A DNA stretch of 64,000 bases from Pseudomonas brassicacearum (GTDB lineage: Bacteria > Pseudomonadota > Gammaproteobacteria > Pseudomonadales > Pseudomonadaceae). Each line of letters opens with the position of its first letter. Position 1 is the stretch's first letter. The position numbers and the translations under genes are program-made. The stretch lies in assembly GCF_000585995.1 (NCBI RefSeq), contig NZ_CP007410.1, positions 2,445,430 to 2,509,429 on the forward strand, written 5' to 3'. Under the pieces are notes generated by a model that worked only from the letters and a program-made list of their open reading frames with translations, had not been told where the DNA came from and ran no database searches. Of this stretch, positions 41,181 to 50,944 are shown in pieces.

Positions 41181-42944
41181 TTAGCGCGCCCCCACCACCA
41201 TATGACTGAACGGCGCCACATACGCCTGCAACGTCACCAGCCCGCCCACCAGAATCGCCAGCACCACCGAGTGGAAGAACACGTAGCGCAAAATCTCCCC
41301 TTCATGGCCGTACCAGCGGGTAGCGGTGGAGGCGACCACGATCGACTGCGCATCGACCATCTTGCCCATGACCCCACCCGAACTGTTCGCCGCAGCCATC
41401 AGCACCGGGCTGATCCCCAACTGCTCCGCCGTCACCCGTTGCAAACCACCGAATAGCACGTTGGACGCGGTGTCCGAGCCCGTCAACGCCACCCCGAGCC
41501 AGCCCAGCAGGGTGCCGAACATCGGGTAGAAGATGCCCGTGGCGGCGAAGGCCAGGCCCATGGTGGCGTCCAGCCCCGAGTAACGCGTGAGAAACCCCAG
41601 GGCCAGCATCGCCACGATGGTGATCAGCGAATAGCGCACCACCCAGAGCGTTCGCAGATAGTGGTGCACCAGTTGTGGAATGGAATAGCCCATCAGCAAA
41701 CCACCGAGAATCGCCGCCAGGAAGATGCCGCTGCCCGTGGCGGTGAACCAGTTGAATTTGTAGACCGCTTCCTCGGTTTTAGGCTGGGGCACCACGGGCG
41801 GGACTTTTTCGATCTGCTGGTGGATGGTGCCGAAGGTCACCAGGGGCGAGAAGATCGGGTTCGCCTCGCGCATCGGCTTGCCTTGCGGGTCAAGCTTGGC
41901 CGATTGCGTTTGCGGGTCCAGCGCCGGGCGGGTATCGAACAGGTTCTTGAACCCCTGGGTGCCCCAGGCGAACACGAACACCGTGAGGATGATCCACGGC
42001 ATCCAGGCCCTTAGCACGGCGGGACGGGCGTCACTGGCAAACGCTGCGCTGGCGACGGGTTTTTCATCCTCGCTGGCATCGATTTTCGAATCGTCGACCC
42101 GCCCCGACAGCGCAGCGGAGGTGTGCACCGTGGCCGGTTTCCAGACCTTGAGGAAACCGGTGAGGCAGGCCATGGAAATCAGCGCGGCAATCACGTCCAC
42201 CAGCATCGGCCCGTGGTAGTTGGACACCAAGAACTGCGGGATGGCGAAGCTGACGCCGGCCACCAGGATCGCCGGCCAGATTTCCAGCATCTTGCGCCAC
42301 CCGGCGAAGGCCCAGATCAACCAGAACGGCACGATCACCGAGAAAAACGGCAACTGCCGACCGACCATCATCGACAGCTCCATTTCATCCAAGCCGGTGA
42401 CCTTGGCCAGGGTGATGATCGGCGTGCCCAAGGCACCGAAGGCCACCGGCGCAGTGTTGGCGATCAACGCCAGGCCCGAGGCGGCCAGGGGCGAAAAGCC
42501 CAGCCCGATCAGAATCGCCCCGGTCACCGCCACCGGCGTACCAAAGCCGGCCGCGCCTTCGAAGAACGCGCCAAAGCAAAAGGCGATCAGCAGCAATTGC
42601 AGACGCCGGTCGTCGGTGATGCGCGCCAGGGAATCCTGCAGGACCTTGAACGAGCCGTTCTCGGTGGTCAGGCGGTGCAGGAAAATGATGTTGAGCACAA
42701 TCCAGCCGATGGGCAGCAAGCCGTTGGCCGCGCCATACAGCGCCGCCGAACCGGCCATGTTGGCGGGCATACCGAAGGCGAAAATCGCGATCAGCAGGGC
42801 CGAGGCCAAGGCCAGTAACGCGGCCAAGTGCGCCTTGACATGAAAGAACGCCAGAGACACCAGCATCACCACCACCGGCACCGCCGCCAGGAGCGTCGAG
42901 AGCACCGCATTACCGAAGGGATCGTAGACTTGTTGCCAGACCAT
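41181..42944 (-). CDS. lldP: L-lactate permease (LctP family)
   Basis: A 587-residue inner-membrane lactate (or glycolate) permease with about 13 helices. MVWQQVYDPFGNAVLSTLLA, FCFGAFFEGAAGFGTPVAVT and NVLFGGLQRVTAEQLGISP are family signatures. AGAGGTGG precedes ATG 42944. The lldD/lldE dehydrogenase genes are not adjacent, so the exact substrate is not fixed by context. Confidence 0.9.
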   Translation of the reverse strand: MVWQQVYDPFGNAVLSTLLAAVPVVVMLVSLAFFHVKAHLAALLALASALLIAIFAFGMPANMAGSAALYGAANGLLPIGWIVLNIIFLHRLTTENGSFKVLQDSLARITDDRRLQLLLIAFCFGAFFEGAAGFGTPVAVTGAILIGLGFSPLAASGLALIANTAPVAFGALGTPIITLAKVTGLDEMELSMMVGRQLPFFSVIVPFWLIWAFAGWRKMLEIWPAILVAGVSFAIPQFLVSNYHGPMLVDVIAALISMACLTGFLKVWKPATVHTSAALSGRVDDSKIDASEDEKPVASAAFASDARPAVLRAWMPWIILTVFVFAWGTQGFKNLFDTRPALDPQTQSAKLDPQGKPMREANPIFSPLVTFGTIHQQIEKVPPVVPQPKTEEAVYKFNWFTATGSGIFLAAILGGLLMGYSIPQLVHHYLRTLWVVRYSLITIVAMLALGFLTRYSGLDATMGLAFAATGIFYPMFGTLLGWLGVALTGSDTASNVLFGGLQRVTAEQLGISPVLMAAANSSGGVMGKMVDAQSIVVASTATRWYGHEGEILRYVFFHSVVLAILVGGLVTLQAYVAPFSHMVVGAR

Positions 42945-43046
42945 GTTCCACCTCTGCTTTTTATTGTTGGAAGTGCAGGCCCCGGGGGGATTGGCAGAGA
43001 AGTATAGGCGGGGATTTGGCGCAGTAATGGGGATCAGGCTATGACC

Positions 43047-43159
43047 TGTGGCGAGGGAGCTTGCTCCCGCTGGACTGCGCAGCAGGCCCAAGTTTTTTGT
43101 TTAAGCACAAATTCTTGGGGCGGCTTCGCCACCCAGCGGGAGCAAGCTCCCTCGCCACA
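43047..43159. repeat. Inverted REP pair (class II)
   Basis: TGTGGCGAGGGAGCTTGCTC at the left and GAGCAAGCTCCCTCGCCACA at the right, with GACTGCGCAGCAGG and GGCTTCGCCACCC inner parts. Nearly the same unit recurs at 43846-43958. Confidence 0.93.
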
Positions 43160-43176
43160 GGGTAAGTGGTGTGTGG

Positions 43177-43728
43177 CTAGCGTGGGTGCCCACCTTCCTC
43201 CTGGCGAAGCTCAAGGCTCAAGCCATCACAGCTTTGCGACCAGTCGGTAAGCCAATCGGGCATGGCCGGCGATTGTTCGGCCAACCCCAATTCCCGGATA
43301 AACTCACCCGGCGCAATCGTGCCCTTGGCCGAGCGGAACAGGCCACGCATGATCACGACCCCGACCACGCGCCCCTGGCTCATGAAGCGGTGTTCCATGA
43401 AGGTCCATTTGGCGTCCCAGCCGAGCAGCCGGGTGTGCACCTCGAACGCTTCGAACAGGTTCAGCTCCCGCCGAAACTTGCCCCAGACATCCCCCACGAT
43501 CGGCACCGCGCGGTTACGCAGCGCCACTTTGTAGGCACCGCTGCGCAGCACGTAATCCATGCGACCCACGTCGGCCAGGGTGAAATAACGCCCATTGGTG
43601 ACATGGCGATTGAGGTCCAGGTCCAGTGGCCAAACCCGCATACGCACCACGGTGGTCCCCAGGGGATCCACCGGCTTGCGCCAGGGACGACGGAACAGCA
43701 TCAGCAACAGTCGGAACCAGAGATTCAT
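43177..43728 (-). CDS. Hotdog-fold thioesterase-like protein
   Basis: A 183-residue acyl-CoA-thioesterase-like protein (4HBT type). The conserved WPLDLDLNRHVTNGRYFTLAD holds the Asp/Asn region of the active site. The N-terminus has a hydrophobic and basic stretch (MNLWFRLLLMLFRRPWRK), perhaps a membrane anchor. Its frame is open far upstream through the REP, but homology begins at 43728. Confidence 0.85.
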   Translation of the reverse strand: MNLWFRLLLMLFRRPWRKPVDPLGTTVVRMRVWPLDLDLNRHVTNGRYFTLADVGRMDYVLRSGAYKVALRNRAVPIVGDVWGKFRRELNLFEAFEVHTRLLGWDAKWTFMEHRFMSQGRVVGVVIMRGLFRSAKGTIAPGEFIRELGLAEQSPAMPDWLTDWSQSCDGLSLELRQEEGGHPR

Positions 43729-43845
43729 AAGTACGCCGTGAGAGGGGAAAGCAGCGCACTTTAGCTTCGCCGTGTGGGGCGGGCTAGGTGCGTAAATGAC
43801 GATTTCGGCGACAATCGCGCATTTGGGGCATGTCCGGGATGCTTT

Positions 43846-43958
43846 TGTGGTGAGGGAGCTTGCTCCCGCTGGACTGCGAAGCAGGCCAAAGTTCTTTGCT
43901 TTGGCACAAAATCTTGGGGCGGCTTCGCCACCCAGCGGGAGCAAGCTCCCTCGCCACA
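43846..43958. repeat. Inverted REP pair (class II)
   Basis: TGTGGTGAGGGAGCTTGCTC at the left, GAGCAAGCTCCCTCGCCACA at the right. The interior is nearly identical to the pair at 43047-43159, which suggests recent duplication of the whole unit around the thioesterase gene. Confidence 0.92.
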
Positions 43959-43992
43959 AAAGCGCTCGCAAGGCTACAAAAAGGGGGGGCGT

Positions 43993-44373
43993 TCAGGCCT
44001 TGGCCGCCATCGCAGTCACTTCCACGCGCATGCCCTCAACCGCCAGCGCCGCCACGCCCACCGCCGCACGAACTGGCCAGGGCTTGGCGAAGAAGCGCTT
44101 GTACACCTCATTGAAAGCCGCGCGATCCGCCATATCGGTGAGGTAGATGGTCAGGTGCAAGACCCGGTCCATGGAACTGCCGGCGCGTTCCAGCGCGGTC
44201 TTGAGCGCCTGCAACGTGCACTCGCTTTGCAGGGTGATATCGCCCAGTTCCAGGCTGCCGTCGGCGCGGGTGGGAATTTGAGTGGAGACCAGTAGCCCGC
44301 CGAAGCCAGCGACGTCCGAAGAGATGGAGTCCGCATCCGGGTCAGGTGTAAACGTGATGTCTTGGTTTGCCAT
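43993..44373 (-). CDS. RidA-family enamine/imine deaminase
   Basis: A 126-residue RidA (YjgF/UK114) protein. The family Arg that binds the substrate carboxylate is present in WPVRAAVGVAAL, so 2-aminoacrylate-type deaminase activity is plausible. AGGGA precedes ATG 44373. One of three RidA-family genes in the window (others at 59087 and 63524). Confidence 0.9.
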   Translation of the reverse strand: MANQDITFTPDPDADSISSDVAGFGGLLVSTQIPTRADGSLELGDITLQSECTLQALKTALERAGSSMDRVLHLTIYLTDMADRAAFNEVYKRFFAKPWPVRAAVGVAALAVEGMRVEVTAMAAKA

Positions 44374-44491
44374 GGAAATCCCTGGTTCGAAAAAGGAGGA
44401 AGAGTCGCCGAAATCAAGGTGACCGTGCGCCAGTTTACCGTTCATCATCGAGCCTTCGGGAATTCCTTGAGCCCTTGTGACGGGCCACCGC

Positions 44492-45154
44492 TCAGCGACC
44501 GGCCTGAACCCTTGGCGGGGTGGCGGGCACATGGGCGAGTTGAGATTCAGCCATCGCGGCATACCCCGTCATGTGTTGCGCCTGTTCCCAATCCAGGTCG
44601 GGCTTCAACCACTGGAGTGCCTCCTCACCAGTGAACGCCAGGAGACGTTGCTGTTTGCTGGCGATATCGCCATAGGTCACCAGCGTCAGTCCATCGCAGC
44701 CGTTGGGGGTTTCGCTGGCTTGGGCCAGGGCGGCGAGGAAGATCGGGGTCGATTGTCGGGTCGTCATGTAGCGCAGGCGTTGTGCCGGGGATGTCGAAGC
44801 GGTATCGGTGCTTAGGTACCACCCGTCCACGGCCACCAGTACACGTCCCTCACGTTTGATTTGGGCAAAAACCTTGGAGCGCATCACCAGGTGCAAGGGC
44901 AGGTGAGTTAGCGGCGGCATCGTCCCCATCGACCAGACAGGCGACCAGCCCCAGCGGACCTTGATGCATTCCAGATGCCCGCCACGTCGGCGAATGGCGC
45001 TGACCTGCATGTTGGGCTTGATCACGTGTTGCTGGGCGTGGGGTTTCAGGTCTGCCGTCACATACAACCCAGCACTGGCGCCATGGGCGTCTCGCCGGGC
45101 GAAAAACGCCAGGGAGTCCTTTGAGGATACCTGTTGGACAAGGCATTCGAACAT
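44492..45154 (-). CDS. Divergent SRAP (YedK/HMCES-like) protein lacking catalytic residues
   Basis: A 220-residue SOS-response-associated-peptidase-fold protein. Family landmarks are VRWGWSPVWS, VAVDGWYLST and PIFLAALAQA. Canonical SRAP proteins begin MCGR and use Cys2 to cross-link abasic DNA; here the start is MFECL, with no Cys at position 2. The usual DGxYEW Glu is L114 and the NARSE block reads VMRSK. It is probably not a standard abasic-site shield. CAGGAG precedes ATG 45154. Confidence 0.8.
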   Translation of the reverse strand: MFECLVQQVSSKDSLAFFARRDAHGASAGLYVTADLKPHAQQHVIKPNMQVSAIRRRGGHLECIKVRWGWSPVWSMGTMPPLTHLPLHLVMRSKVFAQIKREGRVLVAVDGWYLSTDTASTSPAQRLRYMTTRQSTPIFLAALAQASETPNGCDGLTLVTYGDIASKQQRLLAFTGEEALQWLKPDLDWEQAQHMTGYAAMAESQLAHVPATPPRVQAGR

Positions 45155-45354
45155 GGCAAAAACTCCTGGCAGTGGAGCGCAAAGCCTCGCTGGGGCCCGC
45201 CGTCCAAGCCACGGCATCAGCGTGCCATCGAAGCTTTCAGCGGTGTCATGTATCTCCGAGCCGTGGCGGTGGGCTTGGTTCGAAAATCCTGTCGACGAGG
45301 AGACGAGCGGGAGGGTGGGCTGACCAGGGGCAGGGGGCTGGATTCACGGCAGTC

Positions 45355-45378
45355 ATCGCGAGCAAGCTCGCTCCCACA
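45355..45378. repeat. Single class I REP
   Basis: CGAGCAAGCTCGCTCCCACA without an inverted partner, inside the 236-bp gap between the SRAP and LysR genes. The rest of this gap shows no gene. Confidence 0.85.
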
Positions 45379-45390
45379 TTTTTCCCAGGG

Positions 45391-46305
45391 CTATGTAGGC
45401 AGCGAATCCCGCCGTGCCTGGATGAAATCCACAAAAGCCCGCAGCGGCGAGGGCAGGTAGCGGCGGCCGGGGTAGTAGAGGAACGGTCCGGTAAAGCGCT
45501 GCCACCAGGGTTCGAGTACCGGCTCGAGAGCGCCGCTGTCCAGGTACGGCCGTAGCCAGTCTTCGAACAGGTAGACGATGCCCAGCCCATCCACCGCGGC
45601 TTGCACCGAAAGGTCCACCGCGCCGCCGATACGCACGATCAACGGGCCGCTCGGGTCGACGCTCACGGTTTCGCCGTCGCGCTCGAATTCCCAGAGTGGC
45701 ATGGCGCCGCTGGGGAACTTGCCCCGCAGGCAGGCGTGCTGGAGCAAATCCCGTGGATGCTCGGGACGTCCCTTTGCATCGAGGTACGCCGGTGAGGCGG
45801 CGGTCGCGAAGCGCTGGAAACGTGGGCCGATGGGGAGGGCGATCATGTCCTGCTCAAGGCGCTCATCGTAGCGAATGCCGGCGTCACAGCCAGCCGCCAG
45901 CATGTCGACGAAGCTTTCCTCGGCAATCACCTCCAGGCGGATGTCAGGATAGCTCTTGAGAAATGGCGTAATGATCGACGGCAACACCAGCCGGGCGGCG
46001 CTGACCGGTACGTTCAACCTGAGAGTACCCGAAGGACGGTCGCGAAAATCGTTGACCACATCCATGGCGGCTTCGACTTCGCCCAGGGCCGGCACAATGC
46101 GTTCCATCAGCCGGGCACCGGCCTCGGTCGGCACCACACTGCGGGTGGTGCGGTTGAGCAGGCGCACGCCGAGGCGGCTTTCCATCCGGCGTACGGCATC
46201 GCTGAGGCTCGAGGCGGATTTACCGCTTATCCGCGCGCCCTCGCGAAAGCCCCCTGCGTTAACCACGGCCACAAAGGCCAGCAAGTCTTGAATATCCGTC
46301 GCCAT
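45391..46305 (-). CDS. LysR-family transcriptional regulator
   Basis: A 304-residue regulator with N-terminal winged HTH (DLLAFVAVVNAGGFREGARI then SASSLSDAVRRMESRLGVRLLNRTTR) and a C-terminal effector domain. It is divergent from the aldo/keto reductase at 46406 across a 100-bp gap, its likely target. GGAGAG precedes the ATG. Confidence 0.93.
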   Translation of the reverse strand: MATDIQDLLAFVAVVNAGGFREGARISGKSASSLSDAVRRMESRLGVRLLNRTTRSVVPTEAGARLMERIVPALGEVEAAMDVVNDFRDRPSGTLRLNVPVSAARLVLPSIITPFLKSYPDIRLEVIAEESFVDMLAAGCDAGIRYDERLEQDMIALPIGPRFQRFATAASPAYLDAKGRPEHPRDLLQHACLRGKFPSGAMPLWEFERDGETVSVDPSGPLIVRIGGAVDLSVQAAVDGLGIVYLFEDWLRPYLDSGALEPVLEPWWQRFTGPFLYYPGRRYLPSPLRAFVDFIQARRDSLPT

Positions 46306-46405
46306 TGTTCTCTCCGCCGTACAGCCCGTGCTGATTGCACCTGATTATCAGTGGAGTGGTCAATGCCTATAGTGGGCCCACTCACATTGATCCAAGGGGC
46401 ACGAA

Positions 46406-47277
46406 ATGAACATTGCAGGCAAGGCAGGCAGCTTCTTACTGGGCGACCGTACCGTCAAACGCATGGGCTATGGCGCGATGCAGTTGACGGGACCTCATGT
46501 GTTCGGCCCTCCCAAAGACCCGGCGGCGGCCATTGCCGTACTGCGCGAAGCCTTGGCGTCAGGGGTCAACCACATCGATACCGCGGACTTCTACGGGCCC
46601 CATGTCACCAACCAGTTGATCCGCGAAGCGCTGCACCCTTACGCCCAGGACCTGGTGATCGTGACCAAGGTCGGTGCTGTCCGAGGTTCCGACGCGTCCT
46701 GGAACCCTGCCCTGAGTCCCGCCGAGTTGGTCCAGGCTGTCCATGACAACCTGCGCAACCTGGACGTGGACGTATTGGACGTGGTCAACCTGCGGGCCTG
46801 GGGCGACATGCAATCGCCCACGGAGGGCTCCATCGAGGAAGCGTTCACGGCGCTGGCGGAACTGCAGCGCCAGGGCCTCATCCGCCACCTGGGGCTGAGC
46901 AACGTCACGGCTGCGCAGGTCAAGCAGGCCCAAGGCATCGCCAAGGTGGTCTGCGTACAGAACCACTACAACCTGACCCATCGGACCGACGAACAGCTCA
47001 TCGCGGACCTGGGCCAACAGGGTATCGCCTATGTACCGTTCTTCCCGTTGGGCGGCTTTACCCCGCTGCAATCGCAAGCACTCTCCAGCGTCGCGGCGCG
47101 CCTGGAAGCGTCCCCTTGTGTGTTGCGCTGGCGTGGTTGCTGCAACGCGTGCCCAATCTCCTGCTGATACCGGGCACGTCGTCGCTGGCGCATCTGCGGG
47201 AAAACCTCACGGCGAGTGAGCTGACGATACCGCCGCAGATGTTGGCTGAGTTGGAAGGGTTGGGTCTGGCAGGCTGA
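46406..47277 (+). pseudogene. Aldo/keto reductase, frameshifted near the 3' end
   Basis: The first ~235 residues are a standard AKR barrel: MGYGAMQLTGPHVFGPP, HIDTADFYGPHVTNQLIREA, LVIVTKVGAV and GLIRHLGLSN. After ARLEASP the frame fails at about 47113-47120 and stops at 47167. The next frame continues with VALAWLLQRVPNLLLIPGTS and LRENLTASELTIPPQM to a stop at 47277. Loss of one base restores a 290-residue protein. Without the tail the NADPH-binding segment is lost. It faces the LysR gene at 45391. Confidence 0.88.
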
Positions 47278-48052
47278 ACTCAAAGACTAACGCCTGGCCA
47301 TCATCCGGTATGAGTATCCGATCCCGGACACCGGCCCGGGCGGCCGCTTCGGCGAGGGCTGTGCGTGTGGTCGGGCAGTGGCTGATCGCTTCAAGATGAT
47401 TGGCCACTACCGTCCCGTGGGCCAGGCGTGTGAACGCCACGGTCTCCTCGATTCCCATGATGATGTCGCCACCGACGTCGAACCTCGCTCCGCCTGCCGG
47501 CACCACGCTGACCTGCGGTTGATGGCGCAGCACGAACTCGCGCACGGTGGGCGTAAGGACGGTATCGCCCGTGAGGTAGACGCTGGGCTCGCCCGGTAAC
47601 TCGATGAGGTAACCGACGCCATGTTCCATCAGCTTGCCTACCAGCCCGCGTCCATGCGTGCATCTGACGGTGCGGATGTTGCCCCCCAGAAACGCGCCGG
47701 GTTGATGGTGCTCCTTGGCAAGTGGCTGGACGTTCAAGCCTCGCTTGGCAAGGTAGCGCGCATCGTGGGGCGTGCAGATCACCGGGATCTGTCGTTCCCT
47801 CAGCCACCGCGTGGCTGCCCGATCCAGATGATCGAAATGACCTTTCTGGCAATGGGTGATCAGGCAGTGGGTGACGGTTTCCAGATCGTTCTTCGTTGAC
47901 GCTGGAAGCTCCACCAGTGGATTTCGCTGGGTGGCGCCGAACAGTCGCAGGGGCGGCAGCGTGCCCTTGCCGGCCAACATCGGGTCAACGAGCACGCGAT
48001 GCCGGCCGAACTCAAGAATGATCGTGGCGTTACGAATCTGCTGGATTTTCAT
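47207..48052 (-). CDS. Metallo-beta-lactamase-fold hydrolase with variant metal motif
   Basis: A 281-residue MBL-fold protein of the UlaG-like type. The metal motif reads THCQKGHFDHLD (66-77): H72, D74 and H75 are in place, but the first His of HxHxDH is K70, with H67 as a possible substitute. YLTGDTVLTP supplies the next ligand. Its last ~24 codons overlap, on the opposite strand, the out-of-frame end of the aldo/keto reductase. GAGGA precedes ATG 48052. Confidence 0.85.
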   Translation of the reverse strand: MKIQQIRNATIILEFGRHRVLVDPMLAGKGTLPPLRLFGATQRNPLVELPASTKNDLETVTHCLITHCQKGHFDHLDRAATRWLRERQIPVICTPHDARYLAKRGLNVQPLAKEHHQPGAFLGGNIRTVRCTHGRGLVGKLMEHGVGYLIELPGEPSVYLTGDTVLTPTVREFVLRHQPQVSVVPAGGARFDVGGDIIMGIEETVAFTRLAHGTVVANHLEAISHCPTTRTALAEAAARAGVRDRILIPDDGQALVFEFSLPDPTLPTQPTSAAVSSAHSP

Positions 48053-48141
48053 GGACCATCCTCTGAATGAGGGCTTCATGGTGCCGGTCTGGTGCGCCAG
48101 GCATAATGGCCGAATCTGACATCTTTGATTCGTTTACAGCC

Positions 48142-49110
48142 ATGTCCAAAACAATCCGTGTGGGTTTGCTCCTGTTTCCCGGCTGTATGCCTGCCGGACT
48201 GTTTGCTTTCGCCGATCTGCTGCATGCCGCCAACCGAAGAAGAGGGCGACCGCTGTTCGAGGTGTGCTACGTGGCACTGCAAGCCGGGCCAGTGACGTGC
48301 GCCCACGGTGTGAGCCTGGCGGCGCCAGCCGCCCTGGATAGCGCCGCTATTGACGCTGTTCTGGTGCCCGGCTTCTGGGCTGAGTCCGCCGAGCAGGTGA
48401 GGGCGGTGCTGGCTGACCAGGCCCAACTCTTGAGCGCTCTGTCGAAGCGTTCCCGGCCCCTTAAGCTCTGGGCCTATTGCACGGGTGTCTGTCTGCTGGC
48501 CGCCAGCGGTCGGTTGAACGGGCAGGCGGCGACGGTGACCTGGTGGCTGGCCGAGGCGATGCGCAGCCAGTACCAAAACGTGCAGTGGCAAAGTGAGCAG
48601 AACTGCATCTTCAACGAGCGGACGGCCACCGCGTCAGGTGTGAACGGTTACCTGCCCATCGCCGAAAATCTGATTGAGCGAAGCGTCAGCAGCGACGTCC
48701 TTCGCGACATCACCCGGCTCATGGTGCTGCCGCGTCCGATGGTGCCCCATGCCGCTTTCCAGGGCGTGAGCCTGATCGAGCAGCCAAGCGGATTGCTGCG
48801 ACGTTTGCATGGGTTGATCGAGCAGACGCCGGCGGAGCACATCACCGTCCAGGCGTTGGCGAGCCAGCTCGCGATGTCCGAGCGCACCCTGGCGCGCAAA
48901 GTCAGCAGTGAAACGGGGCAGACGGTCGCGGCCTACGCCAGGTGCATCAAGTTGAACCAGGTCAGCGAACGCCTGACGCTGACCTCTTTACCCCTTGCCA
49001 CCATCGGCGCCGAGCTGGGTTTCAGCAGCAGCTCCAACTTGCAGCGGATGTTCAAGGCACTGACGGGACTGACGCCGGCGCGGTACCGACGCCAGTTCGG
49101 GCGTTTGTGA
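48142..49110 (+). CDS. GlxA-type AraC-family regulator (DJ-1/PfpI + HTH)
   Basis: A 322-residue regulator: a DJ-1/PfpI-like domain (about 1-190, with YCTGVCLLAASGRLNG at the nucleophile elbow) followed by two AraC HTHs (AEHITVQALASQLAMSERT and LPLATIGAELGFSSSSNLQR). The start is uncertain: ATG 48142 fits the family, ATG 48106 adds 12 residues; neither has a clear ribosome-binding site. It is divergent from the MBL gene and may control it. Confidence 0.9.
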   Translation: MSKTIRVGLLLFPGCMPAGLFAFADLLHAANRRRGRPLFEVCYVALQAGPVTCAHGVSLAAPAALDSAAIDAVLVPGFWAESAEQVRAVLADQAQLLSALSKRSRPLKLWAYCTGVCLLAASGRLNGQAATVTWWLAEAMRSQYQNVQWQSEQNCIFNERTATASGVNGYLPIAENLIERSVSSDVLRDITRLMVLPRPMVPHAAFQGVSLIEQPSGLLRRLHGLIEQTPAEHITVQALASQLAMSERTLARKVSSETGQTVAAYARCIKLNQVSERLTLTSLPLATIGAELGFSSSSNLQRMFKALTGLTPARYRRQFGRL

Positions 49111-49116
49111 TCGGTG

Positions 49117-50943
49117 TCAGCTGCGCGGTTCATCCGTCTCGTTTCGATGGCCTTCAGGCCAGTCATTGAGCGGCCGCGCACGGTCCTCGTTGAACATGTT
49201 TGTCAGCAACGCATTGGCGCGCCTGTAGGCGTCGTGCCTGAAGTTGAGGTCATCTGCCGGTTGGGCAGCGATTTCATCCAGCATCTGAAGGTTCAGGCGG
49301 CGGAACTGATCCGCTCTTTCACGCGCTTCGTACGGCCCGACCCCCATGTGCACCAACGCGGTACGCCCCAAGGCCAGCGCGCTCTCAAAGGTCTCCCGCT
49401 CGGCGGCATCCACCCCCATCTGCCGAAGGGTGATCATGTGCCCCATGTCCCGCGCACGTACGATCAACTTCAAGGCAGGGAAGTGTTCTCGTGCCAACCC
49501 GGTCAGCCTCAAATTGTCTTCCTGGTCGTCTATCGCGTTGATCAGCACAGTGGCCTGGCCTGCGCCAGCCGCCTGTAGCAGGTCCAGGCGCGTAGCGTCT
49601 CCATAAAATACTTTCACGCCGAATTTACGCAGCGTTTCGATGTTGTCAGGGTCATGATCCAATACCACCACGTCGACGCCGCAGGACATCAGCAGACGCC
49701 CAGCGATCTGACCAAACCGGCCGAACCCCGCGATGATCACCCGCGGATTCTGTTGGTCGATGAGGTCGGATTCCCGGCGGTCTTTCTTGGTGGCGGTCTC
49801 TACGCGATCCAGCAACAGGATCAGCAGGGGCGTCAGGCACATGGACAGCGCCACCGCCAGCGTCAGGCTTTTGCCCCATTGATCGGTCAATATGCCGGCG
49901 ACCGTCGCCGCACCGAACACCACGAAGGCAAACTCGCTGCCTTGGCCCAGCAACACGGCCTGCCATGAGCGCTGGCCGGCGGGGACGTTGAGGAAGCGGC
50001 CCGCGGACTTGATCACCAGCAGCTTGATCAGGATGAAACCCAGGGTCAGGGTCATGACCTTCAACGGTGCGTTGATCAGGGTGCCGAAATCAATCGACAT
50101 GCCGACGCCGATGAAGAACAGGCCCAGCAGCAGGCCTTTGAACGGTTCAATGTCGCTTTCCAAGGCGTGCCGGTATTCAGAACTGGCCAGCAACACCCCG
50201 GCGAGGAAGGCGCCCATGGCCATCGACAGGCCGGCTTCTTCCAGGAGAAAACCGAAACCGAACACCAGGAACAGCGCTACGGCGCTGAAAATCTCACGCA
50301 AGCCTGAGCGTGCGGCGAAGCGCAGCAGTGGCCTCGTTAGGTAGCGTCCCAACAGCACGACGACGCTGATCGCGGCAACGATTTTGACAATCGACAGCGC
50401 CAGGGCGGTGCCTGACGGTGTTTCACCGTGGGCTGACAACAAGGGAATCATGGCGACCAGGGGAATGGCCGCGATGTCCTGGAACAGCAGGACAGCAAAG
50501 CTGCTGCGCCCGACGGCGGTTGACGTCAGGTTGCGCTCATTCATTGCCTGCATGGCAATCGCCGTGGAGGAAAGGCTCAAGGTCAGGCCCACCAGCAGCG
50601 CGGCCGTCCAGTTCAGGCCCAGGGCCGCGCAGAAAGCCGCGATCGCTGCGCCACAGGCCAGCATCTGCAAGGCCCCTCCACCGAACACCATCCTGCGCAA
50701 CGCCCACAGCCGCTTGGGGTCGAGCTCAAGGCCGATGATGAACAGCATCAGCACGACGCCAATTTCGGCGAATTCCAAGATGGCCTTCACATCAGTAATG
50801 AGCTTCAGCCCCCACGGACCGATGGCGCACCCGGCCAGGAGATAACCCAATACCGGGCCCAGCCCCAACCGGACGGCAATCGGCACGATCAACGTCGCCG
50901 CGCCCAGGTAGATGAGCATTTCAATCAGGCTGTGCGTCTCCAT
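49117..50943 (-). CDS. kefC: Glutathione-regulated K+/H+ antiporter, KefB/KefC type
   Basis: A 608-residue CPA2 antiporter: about 12 helices (residues 1-385) and a cytosolic RCK/TrkA-N domain starting [19 protein letters not shown]. It protects against electrophiles by potassium efflux and cytoplasmic acidification. GGAAGGAAG precedes ATG 50943. It is directly downstream of a KefF/KefG-like quinone reductase, the usual activating subunit. Confidence 0.92.
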   Translation of the reverse strand: METHSLIEMLIYLGAATLIVPIAVRLGLGPVLGYLLAGCAIGPWGLKLITDVKAILEFAEIGVVLMLFIIGLELDPKRLWALRRMVFGGGALQMLACGAAIAAFCAALGLNWTAALLVGLTLSLSSTAIAMQAMNERNLTSTAVGRSSFAVLLFQDIAAIPLVAMIPLLSAHGETPSGTALALSIVKIVAAISVVVLLGRYLTRPLLRFAARSGLREIFSAVALFLVFGFGFLLEEAGLSMAMGAFLAGVLLASSEYRHALESDIEPFKGLLLGLFFIGVGMSIDFGTLINAPLKVMTLTLGFILIKLLVIKSAGRFLNVPAGQRSWQAVLLGQGSEFAFVVFGAATVAGILTDQWGKSLTLAVALSMCLTPLLILLLDRVETATKKDRRESDLIDQQNPRVIIAGFGRFGQIAGRLLMSCGVDVVVLDHDPDNIETLRKFGVKVFYGDATRLDLLQAAGAGQATVLINAIDDQEDNLRLTGLAREHFPALKLIVRARDMGHMITLRQMGVDAAERETFESALALGRTALVHMGVGPYEARERADQFRRLNLQMLDEIAAQPADDLNFRHDAYRRANALLTNMFNEDRARPLNDWPEGHRNETDEPRS

Positions 50944-50944
50944 A

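Noticed and set aside
42945..43091. N-terminal extension of the lactate permease into the REP region
   Set aside because: The additional residues are REP-encoded and the family N-terminus with a good ribosome-binding site is at 42944.
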